NCBI RefSeq assembly: GCF_007896845.1
Contig: NZ_VOHS01000017.1
Span: 1-64,000, forward strand
DNA: 64,000 nt
From: Chitinophaga pinensis
Lineage (GTDB): Bacteria > Bacteroidota > Bacteroidia > Chitinophagales > Chitinophagaceae
Direction: 5' to 3'
Notes under the pieces: model-generated
Told to the model about the DNA's origin: nothing
The model's input: the letters and a program-made list of their open reading frames with translations, nothing else
Databases searched by the model: none
Translations under genes and position numbers: made by a program
Shown: one piece after another, positions 8,943 through 15,540 of the stretch
Numbering within the stretch: position 1 is the stretch's first letter
How the letters are laid out: each line of letters starts with the position of its first letter

Positions 8943-9058
8943 AACCCGGTCAGCTGATGGCAGACCGGGTTATAACGATAACGCATATACTGCGTTATTG
9001 CATACCAGGTCCTGTTAGCACCAATTGCATTGGTGCTGTGCTCCATTCCTTTGAATGG
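8943..9058 (-). ncRNA. Candidate structured RNA: four consecutive perfect hairpins, the last a terminator
   Basis: In minus-strand order: CCATTC/GAATGG (9043-9058, loop AAAG), AGCACCAAT/ATTGGTGCT (9017-9037, 3-nt loop), ATAACGCA/TGCGTTAT (8978-8998, 5-nt loop) and AACCCGGTC/GACCGGGTT (8943-8971, 11-nt loop) followed by TTTTTT. The four stems are perfect and nearly contiguous, and the last has the form of a rho-independent terminator. No promoter of the TAnnTTTG type precedes them; the strong terminator at 9116-9142 lies directly upstream, so this RNA would be a read-through or processed product. A 33-codon reading frame (start near 9088) overlaps the first two stems but has no family resemblance. 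Confidence 0.4.
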
Positions 9059-9115
9059 CCGTGGCTTCTATGTCTTTTTATCCGTTCGCCTTTCATTCAG
9101 TTTTGCTGAAAAAAA

Positions 9116-9142
9116 AAGCCCCGGGTACTTGTCCCGGGGCTT
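9116..9142 (-). terminator. Strong rho-independent terminator after the 30-codon gene
   Basis: Minus strand AAGCCCCGGG / CCCGGGGCTT, 10-bp perfect stem with a 7-nt loop, followed by an uninterrupted T run. It ends the small transcription unit whose promoter is at 9291-9298. Confidence 0.8.
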
Positions 9143-9166
9143 GTTATATATACGAATTAATCTTCT

Positions 9167-9259
9167 CTATATAAAACTATTACATGCCCGGAACCCGTTG
9201 CCACGAACCTCCATTGAGGATGCTGGCGCTGTGTTCATTTGAATTTGTTTATTGAGCAT
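9167..9259 (-). CDS. Small 30-residue gene with its own promoter and terminator
   Basis: A 30-codon frame begins MLNKQIQMNTAPASSMEV and ends RGNGFRACNSFI before TAG. It is flanked by the best-formed promoter in this region (TATATTTG at 9291-9298, TTG 21 nt further up) and a strong terminator (9116-9142), so a ~170-nt transcript is well supported even if translation is not. No protein family is recognised. Compared without gaps with the other 30-codon gene at 10511-10603, both carry N-x-[FL]-R-A-C at residues 21-26 and share GGGCATGT at DNA level. Possible roles are a small peptide, a leader peptide for attenuation of the downstream ATPase gene, or a non-coding RNA in which the frame is accidental. 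The second Met (residue 8) is an alternative start. Confidence 0.4.
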   Translation of the reverse strand: MLNKQIQMNTAPASSMEVRGNGFRACNSFI

Positions 9260-9290
9260 ATTGTAATTAGTTTATCCGTTAATGATGGTG

Positions 9291-9322
9291 CAAATATATG
9301 ATGTTATTTTGGTCTTTAACAA
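9291..9322 (-). promoter_or_regulatory. Canonical Bacteroidota promoter of the 9.2-kb small gene
   Basis: Minus strand TTG, 21-nt spacer, TATATTTG (9298-9291). It fits the -33/-7 housekeeping consensus well. Predicted start of transcription is near 9284, about 25 nt before the ATG at 9259. Confidence 0.65.
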
Positions 9323-9460
9323 TTTTTTTGCACTTTTTTTCTTATCAACCTACAAATAATTTTCCGCCCACTGCCGCACTCCTACTGCTTATGCGTTGAT
9401 AATCATTGACACACAAATTCTCTGCTGTATTATATTCGTATATACGTCGCAGATATAAAA

Positions 9461-9486
9461 TACCGGTGACGTTTTAGTCACCGGTA
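9461..9486 (-). terminator. Terminator of the DinB-family gene
   Basis: TACCGGTGAC / GTCACCGGTA, 10-bp perfect stem, 6-nt loop, followed on the minus strand by TTTTAT. It sits 60 bp past the stop at 9546. Confidence 0.75.
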
Positions 9487-9545
9487 ATGATAGTATTCCG
9501 AAAGGGTTTCCAAAACCAACAGACGAAGAGAGGTCGACCTATTTA

Positions 9546-10172
9546 TTATATTAATAGCATGCTTTCTGCTTCTTCATCAGCAGCATTCAGGATACTGCCG
9601 CTTTGTACTTCTTCTTCAGTAATACCCTCATATTCTTTGGCCAACCGCTGCATTTGGCGGATATGACGCTCAATATGTTTGGTAAGGAAGTAGATATACT
9701 GATAGATATCCAGTTTACCGAGGTGGTTTACAGACAGGTTGGTCAGTACCAGCATGCCTTCTCCATTCTTCAATAAACTCAGATTATACATACTCTGCGC
9801 AAACTGTTGTTTGAGCAGCGCTCTTACATCTCTCATATCCTGCAATCCGCTTGGCTCCAGATGTTCTGGTCTTACCCATTCAAAAGAACGGCTACCTATC
9901 ACATCTATCTTATCAAACTTCTCCATGTAGTCAGCCGGAATAATAATTGATTTCGCGGCATGTCTGCGATCCAGCGCTCTGCGGGTGCTCTTGTTAATAA
10001 TAAGTAACAAAAAATAGTTGGTCAGGCTGATATGCTCCAGCACTTCCCGGATGTTCCACTGGTCAGTGTCCGGTTTAAAGTGTAACAGGTCGAAATCTTT
10101 TTCGAACCAGGTATCTAACTCCCTGAAGTTTGTAAGCAATGCCTCTCTTACTGATTGAATTACGTTTCTCAT
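9546..10172 (-). CDS. DinB-superfamily protein
   Basis: 208 residues from the ATG at 10172 (MRNVIQSVREALLTNFRELDTW). The frame is open up to 10277, but that stretch includes the terminator stem at 10264-10287, so the shorter start is preferred. The DinB four-helix features are visible: LLTNFRELDTWFEKD, then WNIREVLEHISLTNYFLLLIINKS with the first metal-type His, and a late helix pair ending YIYFLTKHIERHIRQMQRLAKEYEG with the H-x3-H pattern. Family members include metal-dependent thiol transferases and stress-induced proteins; the substrate here is unknown. An acidic tail (EEEVQ ... ADEEAESMLLI) follows the domain. It stands alone on the minus strand between two hairpin-rich intergenic regions. 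Confidence 0.75.
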   Translation of the reverse strand: MRNVIQSVREALLTNFRELDTWFEKDFDLLHFKPDTDQWNIREVLEHISLTNYFLLLIINKSTRRALDRRHAAKSIIIPADYMEKFDKIDVIGSRSFEWVRPEHLEPSGLQDMRDVRALLKQQFAQSMYNLSLLKNGEGMLVLTNLSVNHLGKLDIYQYIYFLTKHIERHIRQMQRLAKEYEGITEEEVQSGSILNAADEEAESMLLI

Positions 10173-10263
10173 GATCTGTCGATTTGGGGTTATGCACCTG
10201 ACCAGCTCCACTTTCTGTACGCCTTGTGGCACATAACAGTATTTATAGAATAAAAATAAAAAA

Positions 10264-10287
10264 CCCGGCTCCATCAAATGGGCCGGG
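10264..10287 (-). terminator. Terminator upstream of the DinB gene
   Basis: CCCGGC / GCCGGG with an inner CCAT/ATGG stem (3-nt loop), followed on the minus strand by TTTTTTATTTTT. It ends a minus-strand transcript less than 100 bp before the DinB start, consistent with attenuation of DinB or with the end of a short unit above it. Confidence 0.75.
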
Positions 10288-10313
10288 TAGCATATACATA
10301 AGTTATATGTTGG

Positions 10314-10436
10314 CTACATACCACGCCCATTAGGCCTCCTTAAGGAGAAGCCTTCCTTTCGTACAGCAATCGCCGGCTTTACCTGACGATATATATACAT
10401 TACAGTTATCACACAGTTGTCTTGCTCAATCATCAT
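10314..10436 (-). CDS. Possible 40-residue gene between two terminators (weak)
   Basis: A 40-codon frame (MMIEQDNCVITVMYIYRQVK, ending RRPNGRGM) fills the space between the terminators at 10455-10483 and 10264-10287. No promoter box was found for it and there is no known family. Its last codons (PNGRGM) faintly recall the NGFRAC and NRLRAC endings of the two 30-codon genes nearby. The 10173-10510 gap otherwise holds only hairpins. Translation is uncertain. Confidence 0.22.
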   Translation of the reverse strand: MMIEQDNCVITVMYIYRQVKPAIAVRKEGFSLRRPNGRGM

Positions 10437-10454
10437 TTAGATTCTTCAAAAGCA

Positions 10455-10483
10455 AAAGGTCCCGCAATTCCTGCGGGACCTTT
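10455..10483 (-). terminator. Terminator after the second 30-codon gene
   Basis: AAAGGTCCCGCA / TGCGGGACCTTT, 12-bp perfect stem with a 5-nt loop, 28 bp past the stop at 10511, followed on the minus strand by a short T tract (TTTTG). Confidence 0.75.
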
Positions 10484-10510
10484 GTTATATCATTTGATAA
10501 CTTTCTTTCG

Positions 10511-10603
10511 TTAACAATTGGTGCAACATGCCCGCAATCTATTTCTGACCTGCTTTTGCTTACAGGACATCGCCGAAATAGTATATTTTGAATTGCGTTT
10601 CAT
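10511..10603 (-). CDS. Small basic, Cys-rich 30-residue gene with own promoter and terminator
   Basis: The frame from 10603 reads MKRNSKYTISAMSCKQ then KQVRNRLRACCTNC and stops. It is basic (nine Lys/Arg) with four Cys, three in the last five residues. The box TATCTTTG at 10621-10628 puts the transcription start near 10614, only ~11 nt before this ATG, and a strong terminator follows at 10455-10483. A longer in-frame version starting at 10705 adds a Lys-rich low-complexity stretch but would begin upstream of the promoter, so the short form is preferred. It shares N-x-[FL]-R-A-C at residues 21-26 with the gene at 9167-9259. No family is recognised; it might be a secreted or modified peptide, a leader peptide or an RNA. 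Confidence 0.4.
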   Translation of the reverse strand: MKRNSKYTISAMSCKQKQVRNRLRACCTNC

Positions 10604-10620
10604 TTCAATTATTGCTTGCA

Positions 10621-10628
10621 CAAAGATA
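10621..10628 (-). promoter_or_regulatory. -7 box of the 10.5-kb small gene
   Basis: Minus strand TATCTTTG (TAnnTTTG). The upstream side is A-rich without a clear TTG. The rest of the 10604-10913 gap shows nothing recognisable. Confidence 0.5.
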
Positions 10629-10913
10629 TTTTTTATTTTTTTTATTTCCGCATTTTTCTTAATAAACTTTTTCGATGCCCCTATCAATTTTTTATTAACA
10701 GACATGTATACTTCAAATCAGTATGCCTGTCAATATATTATATACTTCGTGCGTATCACCCTGTTGCCGGTAAATGCTATACACCCCTCACTACCAATCA
10801 CTGTTGCCATCCATTTTCTATTCCCTGATCATCTTCTTTAGTCATGCCCTCTCTCCCCATTGCAGCGGGAATCATCTCATCCCCTGCATGCTTCCGTAGT
10901 TATCCGCAGCTGT

Positions 10914-11996
10914 CTAAAATAGCTTCAGCTGCACCTGTGGCCTTTCGAACAAGGACGTATTGAACTCAAAACGCTCCTGATTCAAGCCTACCCGTTTCGT
11001 ATGTATCTTAAACTGCTGCTTGATAAGATCAGCAATGTTCCCCTCTCCTCTCATACGTCTGCCAAAATCACTGTCGTTCACATTACCGCCATGCATACTC
11101 TCAATATGATGCCATACCTTATCCGCTCTGTCAGGGAAGTTCTTATACAACCAGTCATTGAATATGATCTTTACCGCATCGTTCAGCCGAACGACCGTAT
11201 ACCCTGCAAACTTCGCACCATTTGCCGCGGCAGCTTCCAGTAATGCCGGCATTTCATGATCATTCAGCCCCGGTATCATCGGTGCTGTCATCACTCCTAC
11301 CGGAATTCCCAGCTCACTTAACTCCTTTACGATCTTGAAGCGCTGCGCCGCAGTCGTTGTACGCGGCTCCATCTTCTGACGCAGGTCTTCCTGCATAGTC
11401 GTAATAGAAACATATACACATACCAGATCCTGACGCGCCATCTGCTGCAGGATATATTTATCCCGCAGCACCAGCGAATTCTTTGTGATAATACCAATAG
11501 GCTGCTTATAATCCAGTGCAATAGATAGCAACTGGCGGGTCAGGAACATCTTACGTTCCAGCGGCTGATAACAATCCGTATTCCCTGACAGGGAAATAGG
11601 CTTGGGTACCCAGCTTTTATTATCGAGAAATTTCTTCAGCAACTCAGGCGCATTCCGTTTCACCACAATCTTCCGCTCGAAATCCAATCCGGCACTCATG
11701 CCCCAGAACTGGTGCGCATTACGTGCATAACAATAGATACAACCATGCTCACAGCCCTGATAGGGATTCATGGAATACCACATCCCCACATCCGGACTAT
11801 CCACCTTGTTCACAAGCGTCTTCGCATGCTCTTCCAGTATCTGTGTAGGCACATCTGCCTGCCACCACTCGTCAATGCCCTCCGCATGTTCCTGCGCATA
11901 CTCGTTCCGGAGGTATTTGTTCTTCGGATTCAATTGGGCTCCACGTCCTTTATAGTAGGGATTTTCAGGTATCCCCTCCTGAAATGGCAAGGTCAT
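10914..11996 (-). CDS. PA0069/Rv2578c-family radical SAM protein (spore-photoproduct-lyase-like)
   Basis: 360 residues. The radical SAM motif is CEHGCIYC (C-x3-C-x2-C) near residue 80, preceded by SMNPYQGC. SLSGNTDCYQPLER (~130) is a hallmark of the PA0069 family. ITKNSLVLRD, VYVSITTMQEDLRQKMEPRT and VMTAPMIPGLNDHEM continue the TIM-barrel. Radical SAM enzymes use a [4Fe-4S] cluster to cleave S-adenosylmethionine; the reaction of this family is not established. The start at 11996 gives the expected N-terminus (GRGAQLNPKNKYL). The MutS-like gene upstream ends 50 bp away on the same strand, so they may be co-transcribed. Confidence 0.9.
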   Translation of the reverse strand: MTLPFQEGIPENPYYKGRGAQLNPKNKYLRNEYAQEHAEGIDEWWQADVPTQILEEHAKTLVNKVDSPDVGMWYSMNPYQGCEHGCIYCYARNAHQFWGMSAGLDFERKIVVKRNAPELLKKFLDNKSWVPKPISLSGNTDCYQPLERKMFLTRQLLSIALDYKQPIGIITKNSLVLRDKYILQQMARQDLVCVYVSITTMQEDLRQKMEPRTTTAAQRFKIVKELSELGIPVGVMTAPMIPGLNDHEMPALLEAAAANGAKFAGYTVVRLNDAVKIIFNDWLYKNFPDRADKVWHHIESMHGGNVNDSDFGRRMRGEGNIADLIKQQFKIHTKRVGLNQERFEFNTSLFERPQVQLKLF

Positions 11997-12046
11997 ACAG
12001 CTAATATTTTTAGTAAAAATACTAAATTAATTAGCTATCAGCCAAA

Positions 12047-13828
12047 TCATATTATTTCCATCTTTTGCATGAGGAATGTCGCATTCTTATTACGCGCCAC
12101 TCCTTCCCGGATCCGGTAATCAAAGAAGAGCTGGTCATTTTTGATGGTGCTTTCAAAACAGTAGTTCCGGATCCGCTGCGGATAAGTCTCTTCCAGATGT
12201 CCCAGCTCAAGGTCATGTGTAGCGATCATCCCCAGACAGTGATACTGCAGGAAATGCTCTATCAGCCTGCGGGAACCTGACAGTTTATCTTCCGAGTTGG
12301 TGCCTTTCAATATCTCATCCAGCAGGATGAATACCCGCTCTCCTCCTTTCAGTACTTCCACTATCTGTTGCAGGCGTAATAATTCCGCCTGAAAATAAGA
12401 TGTATGCTTCGCAATAGAATCCTTGATACGCATAGACGTCATTATCCGCATCGGACTACAGCTGAAACTCTCCGCACACACCGGCATTCCGCACATACTC
12501 AGTAGCAGATTGCTGCCTACGCTGCGCAGAAAAGTACTCTTACCACTCATATTAGACCCCGTAATGATCAGGAATTCCTGCGGATCACCTATGGTAATAC
12601 CATTCCTTACACATTCTTCAGCCGGAATCAGTGGATGACCAATCCCGGTCGCTATCAGACGGGACTTTTCATCTGTAACTACAGGATAAATATATGCCGG
12701 ATGATTATAGGCAAAAGTGGCCATACTGTTCCATACCTCCATCTGTGCGATTACATCCAGCCAGCCTTGTACCTCTTCTTTATTACGTTCTTTCCATTTC
12801 TCCAATGCAAACACGCAATGAAGGTCATATAAAACCAGTGAGTTCAGCGCAACGCCTACCAGCTGATTCAGACGCTGGTCCATCGCACTGCATATCCTTG
12901 ACAATTGTTGCAGGGCATTATTAGCCGCTGTTGCTTTTTCCTGTTGTTCCTTTAGCAATACCGCGCCACCCGCACTTTCCCCATTGATCAGCCGCAGCAA
13001 CAATGCAAACCGGCCAAAGGTTTTTTCTTTATTGGAAAGCAACTGATGTTGTTCCCCTACCTTTTTCATGTTCATACCCAGTATGATCAGATTTATACAA
13101 AAGAAAAAGGTGAACAGATAGTACTGATCAGTTACAAAATAGAAGACCGCGCCCAGCACCAGCAGTGCCGGCATCAGCCAGCGTATAACATTGAGCCACT
13201 TTTTATCAAGGAATTCCAGTGGCATCGATAACCATCTTTTCAATCCGGCCACATCATCCGGTTGCTCATTGGTCAGTGCTGCATGAACCGCAAAGAGCTG
13301 TCTGAATTTAAACCGCGGAGCCAGTTCCCTGATCACGGCCTGATGTTGTGCTATCTGTTCCATTCCCTGTAAAGGCGTCTTCAGTGCATCGGCAAGGGCA
13401 TTACTCCCCAACAGGGTCCCTGTACGGTTTACATGTGCATAAAGGGATGCGTGTCCGAATACATCCAGATCGCCGGTATAAGGATGCTGTTCATCCGCGA
13501 AGCGTACGCCATCATCAAATCCTGACTGCCCCGAAGCCGCCAGCCGCCATTCCTTTTCATTCAGTTCCAGAAAAGTCTTCAGTAATGTGAGCTTTTCCTG
13601 TTGTGACAAATAGCGGATCAGCAGAACAACAAATCCCCCCAGCAATACAATAGCTGCCGCCAGCCACGCATAATCGAAATGCCGGCTGAAAAAGGCATAT
13701 CCACTGTACAAAGCGGCTACAAAAAAAGCCAGCCTTGTCCAGCCAAGTATACTCAGACGACGCTGAACCTGTGAAATCTCTACCTTATAATCATTAATCT
13801 GTTGCTCGTATATAGCCAGGGGCGTCAT
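12047..13828 (-). CDS. Membrane-anchored MutS-like ATPase
   Basis: 593 residues. The C-terminal third is a MutS domain V ATPase: Walker A TGSNMSGKSTFLRSVG (~420), the SYFQAELLRL region, Walker B VFILLDEILKGTNSEDK (~510) and the ATHDLELG switch His (~545). The N-terminal part lacks the mismatch-recognition and connector domains. It has instead two hydrophobic segments (~28-46, ~53-72) and another pair (~210-250). This architecture is common in Bacteroidota and is distinct from mutS and mutS2; the function is unknown, and the membrane segments argue against standard mismatch repair. A hairpin and possible promoter lie just upstream (13861-13898), and the radical SAM gene follows 50 bp downstream. 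Confidence 0.8.
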   Translation of the reverse strand: MTPLAIYEQQINDYKVEISQVQRRLSILGWTRLAFFVAALYSGYAFFSRHFDYAWLAAAIVLLGGFVVLLIRYLSQQEKLTLLKTFLELNEKEWRLAASGQSGFDDGVRFADEQHPYTGDLDVFGHASLYAHVNRTGTLLGSNALADALKTPLQGMEQIAQHQAVIRELAPRFKFRQLFAVHAALTNEQPDDVAGLKRWLSMPLEFLDKKWLNVIRWLMPALLVLGAVFYFVTDQYYLFTFFFCINLIILGMNMKKVGEQHQLLSNKEKTFGRFALLLRLINGESAGGAVLLKEQQEKATAANNALQQLSRICSAMDQRLNQLVGVALNSLVLYDLHCVFALEKWKERNKEEVQGWLDVIAQMEVWNSMATFAYNHPAYIYPVVTDEKSRLIATGIGHPLIPAEECVRNGITIGDPQEFLIITGSNMSGKSTFLRSVGSNLLLSMCGMPVCAESFSCSPMRIMTSMRIKDSIAKHTSYFQAELLRLQQIVEVLKGGERVFILLDEILKGTNSEDKLSGSRRLIEHFLQYHCLGMIATHDLELGHLEETYPQRIRNYCFESTIKNDQLFFDYRIREGVARNKNATFLMQKMEII

Positions 13829-13868
13829 GGGTTACGGATTAGTTTTGTTATAAACAGGTCCAAAAATA

Positions 13869-13898
13869 CTCATCCTTCGCATAAATGCGAAGGATGAG
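13869..13898 (-). terminator. Terminator after the GH125 gene, overlapping a -7-like box
   Basis: CTCATCCTTCGCAT / ATGCGAAGGATGAG, 14-bp perfect complementarity around AA, then TATTTTTGG on the minus strand. The tail TATTTTTG (13868-13861) also fits TAnnTTTG and would start transcription ~25 nt before the MutS-like ATG at 13828. Confidence 0.65.
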
Positions 13899-13929
13899 CA
13901 ATTTGAAAGACTTTATTATTGCGTATTAA

Positions 13930-15363
13930 TTATGCGTACTGTTTCTTCAGCAGCTGCGGATATTCCTGACTTACTTTCAGGATCAGCTCACCAAACAGGG
14001 TGTTTGCCCATGCAAACCACTTACGGGTATATTTGGTCGGATCGTCCTTGTGATAAGACTCATGGATAAAGCCGGTATCGCCATCTGTATTACGCAGGGT
14101 TTTGATACACTCAGCAATTTCATCCGGATTGCTGCTGGTCAGCGCTTTCATGATGATACTCATTGGCCAGATGTAGTCAGGACCGGTATGCGGACTACCT
14201 ACACCATCACCATATTTACCTTTGTAGAACCAGCAATGGAAAGTGCTCCATACAAAGTGACGGGAGTTCTGATACAACGGATCGTCAGCAGTTGTATAAC
14301 CCAGATAAGGGATAGACAGCAGACTTGGTACGTTGGTATCATCAAGGAACAGACGGTTACCGTAACCATCCACTTCCAGCGGATACATATGACCCAACTG
14401 TGGATGTTCTACGATCGCGTAAGCCTTGATCGCTCTATCTACTTCATCAGCCAGTTCTGTACACTCTTTTGCGAAAGCAGCATCTTTGAATACCACGTCA
14501 CTGATCTCGCTCAGCTGACGCAGGGATACTACGGCAAACATGTTAGAAGGGATCAGGAATGGGAATACAGTCGCATCATCAGAAGGACGGAACAGAGAAA
14601 CGATCAGTCCAACCGGCTGCATTGGGGCACCCCAGCCGCCATTTGGTGCAGTATCTGACTGAATTGGCGTCTTACGCTGGAATTTGTAAGGGCCTTTACC
14701 TTCTTTACGTTGCTGCTCTTTGAAGGTCTTCACGATCAGCTTAGCCGCTTTTTTATAGGTATCATCCAGTACACTTGCATCACCGCTTACTTTCCAATAG
14801 TTATATGCCAGACGCACGGTGTAACAAAGAGAGTCAATTTCCCATTTACGCTCGTGCAGTTCAGGTTTCATTTCTGTCAGATCGGAATCCCACTCACTAC
14901 CGGTCGGTCCTTCGTTGAAGGCATTTGCATACGGATCGATCAGTACACATTTTGTCTGCCTGTTCACCACACCTGCGATCAGTTGTTTCAGTTTATCGTC
15001 TTCTTTTATCAGAGACAGGTAAGGCCATACCTGCGCTGTGGAGTCACGCAGCCACATTGCGTGGATATCGCCGGTCAGTACAAATGTATCCGGACGGCCA
15101 TTTTCTACCTTAAATTGTACGGTAGTATCCAGTGTGTTCGGAAAACAGTTCTCAAACATCCAGGCCAGTTTCTGGTCAGCAATCTCTTTTTTGATATTCG
15201 TGATCGCCTTTTCCACTGCCTGACTGGTAAACTTACGTTGTGCCAGCGGAGGACGTTGGGAAGTATAGCCCAGCGGATTGCTGAATACCGCCTTAGGGAA
15301 ACCCAGCGCTACAGCGCCTGCCAGCAAACTGCTGTTTCTGATAAAATCTCTTCTAGCCACCAT
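13930..15363 (-). CDS. Glycoside hydrolase family 125 (exo-alpha-1,6-mannosidase), Tat-exported
   Basis: 477 residues from 15363 (MVARRDFIRNSSLLAGAVAL), a twin-arginine signal with RRDFIRN. The frame is open to 15414, but the extra 17 residues would precede the Tat motif, so the later start is chosen. The GH125 (DUF1237) blocks are clear: FVLTGDIHAMWLRDSTAQVWPY (~90), DPYANAFNEGPTGSEWDSD (~135), HERKWEIDSLCYTVRLAY (~165), GYGNRLFLDDTNVPSLL (~330) and HTGPDYIWPMSIIMKAL (~390). Family members remove terminal alpha-1,6-mannose from N-glycans or yeast mannan by an inverting mechanism. No SusC/D pair is adjacent, so it is an isolated mannan or N-glycan trimming enzyme. A terminator at 13869-13898 follows it. 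Confidence 0.92.
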   Translation of the reverse strand: MVARRDFIRNSSLLAGAVALGFPKAVFSNPLGYTSQRPPLAQRKFTSQAVEKAITNIKKEIADQKLAWMFENCFPNTLDTTVQFKVENGRPDTFVLTGDIHAMWLRDSTAQVWPYLSLIKEDDKLKQLIAGVVNRQTKCVLIDPYANAFNEGPTGSEWDSDLTEMKPELHERKWEIDSLCYTVRLAYNYWKVSGDASVLDDTYKKAAKLIVKTFKEQQRKEGKGPYKFQRKTPIQSDTAPNGGWGAPMQPVGLIVSLFRPSDDATVFPFLIPSNMFAVVSLRQLSEISDVVFKDAAFAKECTELADEVDRAIKAYAIVEHPQLGHMYPLEVDGYGNRLFLDDTNVPSLLSIPYLGYTTADDPLYQNSRHFVWSTFHCWFYKGKYGDGVGSPHTGPDYIWPMSIIMKALTSSNPDEIAECIKTLRNTDGDTGFIHESYHKDDPTKYTRKWFAWANTLFGELILKVSQEYPQLLKKQYA

Positions 15364-15540
15364 TTCTGATATAGATTTTTCTATTACGATTGCATTTGTT
15401 TCTACGACCTGCAACTCATAAACGTGAATAATAGGGTGAAAATAAAAAAATACGGCAATATTCCACAGTTACGATTTTCGTAAATTACGGACTTTACCGG
15501 CTCCACGTTTGCCGTAACCACGTTCAAACACCAGAACAAT

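Noticed and set aside
8912-9242. Plus-strand frames of 65 and 70 residues
   Set aside because: They run through the hairpins and the oppositely oriented promoter-gene-terminator unit; composition is not protein-like.
10604-10705. 64-residue minus-strand frame (MSVNKKLIGASKKF...) extending the 10.5-kb small gene upward
   Set aside because: The added part is Lys-rich low complexity and its start lies upstream of a good TAnnTTTG box, so the 30-codon form was kept.
10518-10841. Plus-strand frame of 107 residues
   Set aside because: Phe/Ile-rich translation of T-rich DNA opposite the small basic gene; no motif, no promoter.
14050-15369. Long plus-strand frames opposite the GH125 gene
   Set aside because: Antisense shadows of a strongly conserved enzyme; no motif.
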